From positions 1-5,886 of the forward strand of contig JAGRBM010000512.1 of NCBI GenBank assembly GCA_020434085.1: a DNA stretch of 5,886 nt, written 5' to 3'. The position numbers and the translations under genes were made by a program. Positions within the stretch are counted from its first letter, which is position 1. The number at the start of each line of letters is the position of its first letter. Under the pieces are notes generated by a model. It did not search any database. It was given only the letters and a program-made list of their open reading frames with translations, and was not told the DNA's origin. This document shows positions 5,878-5,886 of the stretch, piece by piece. Origin of the DNA: Chrysiogenia bacterium. GTDB taxonomy: Bacteria > JAGRBM01.

Positions 5878-5886
5878 ATGTTGGAA
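5878..5886 (+). CDS. Start of a further gene (3' truncated by the window)
   Basis: The ATG at 5878 opens a frame reading Met-Leu-Glu to the end of the window. A purine-rich GGGAGAAGG (5866-5874) lies just upstream, giving GGGAG at seven bases' spacing, a good Shine-Dalgarno sequence. The gap to the previous gene is only 48 bases, so this is likely the next gene of the same operon. Its product cannot be judged from three codons. Confidence 0.45.

Noticed and set aside
1-5886. tRNA, rRNA, CRISPR arrays, insertion sequences, attachment sites
   Set aside because: No cloverleaf-like sequence, regularly spaced repeats, transposase or integrase coding sequence, or terminal inverted repeats were seen on either strand.

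Overview
The window comes from a GC-rich bacterial chromosome. Codons strongly favour G or C in the third position, and gene starts carry clear Shine-Dalgarno sequences, several of them before GTG. The envelope proteins (a lipoprotein with a signal peptide, an RND/MMPL exporter and an MscS channel) suggest a Gram-negative cell, perhaps a proteobacterium or a former deltaproteobacterial lineage. The sequence alone does not settle the taxonomy. There are no RNA genes, mobile elements, CRISPR arrays or rearrangements that I can see.

Layout. (1) Bases 1-1459, plus strand: the 3' part of an FMN-dependent nitronate monooxygenase-family gene, joined by a GTGA stop/start overlap to a small cysteine-rich putative lipoprotein. 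(2) Bases 1456-3843, minus strand: a complete 795-residue MMPL/RND-type exporter. Its stop codon shares the palindrome CTAG with the lipoprotein stop, so the two converging genes overlap by four bases. (3) Bases 3844-4051: a divergent intergenic region of about 208 bases with a perfect 14-base dyad, a tandem 9-base repeat and a small hairpin. (4) Bases 4052-5886, plus strand: a probable operon of a stand-alone CheY-like receiver protein, an MscS-family mechanosensitive channel, a four-helix membrane protein of unknown function overlapping the channel gene by eight bases, and the first codons of a further gene running off the end.

How the genes may work together. The right half looks like an envelope or membrane-stress neighbourhood: a signalling receiver and a pressure-gated channel transcribed away from a large membrane exporter. 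No published system is recognised, and a functional link is inference from gene order. The most interesting non-coding signal is in the 73-base gap between the receiver and the channel. One hairpin there would cover part of the channel's ribosome binding site. A second, longer-range stem starting directly after the receiver stop codon would compete with it for the same bases. This could be a translational switch, but in GC-rich DNA it needs comparative testing.
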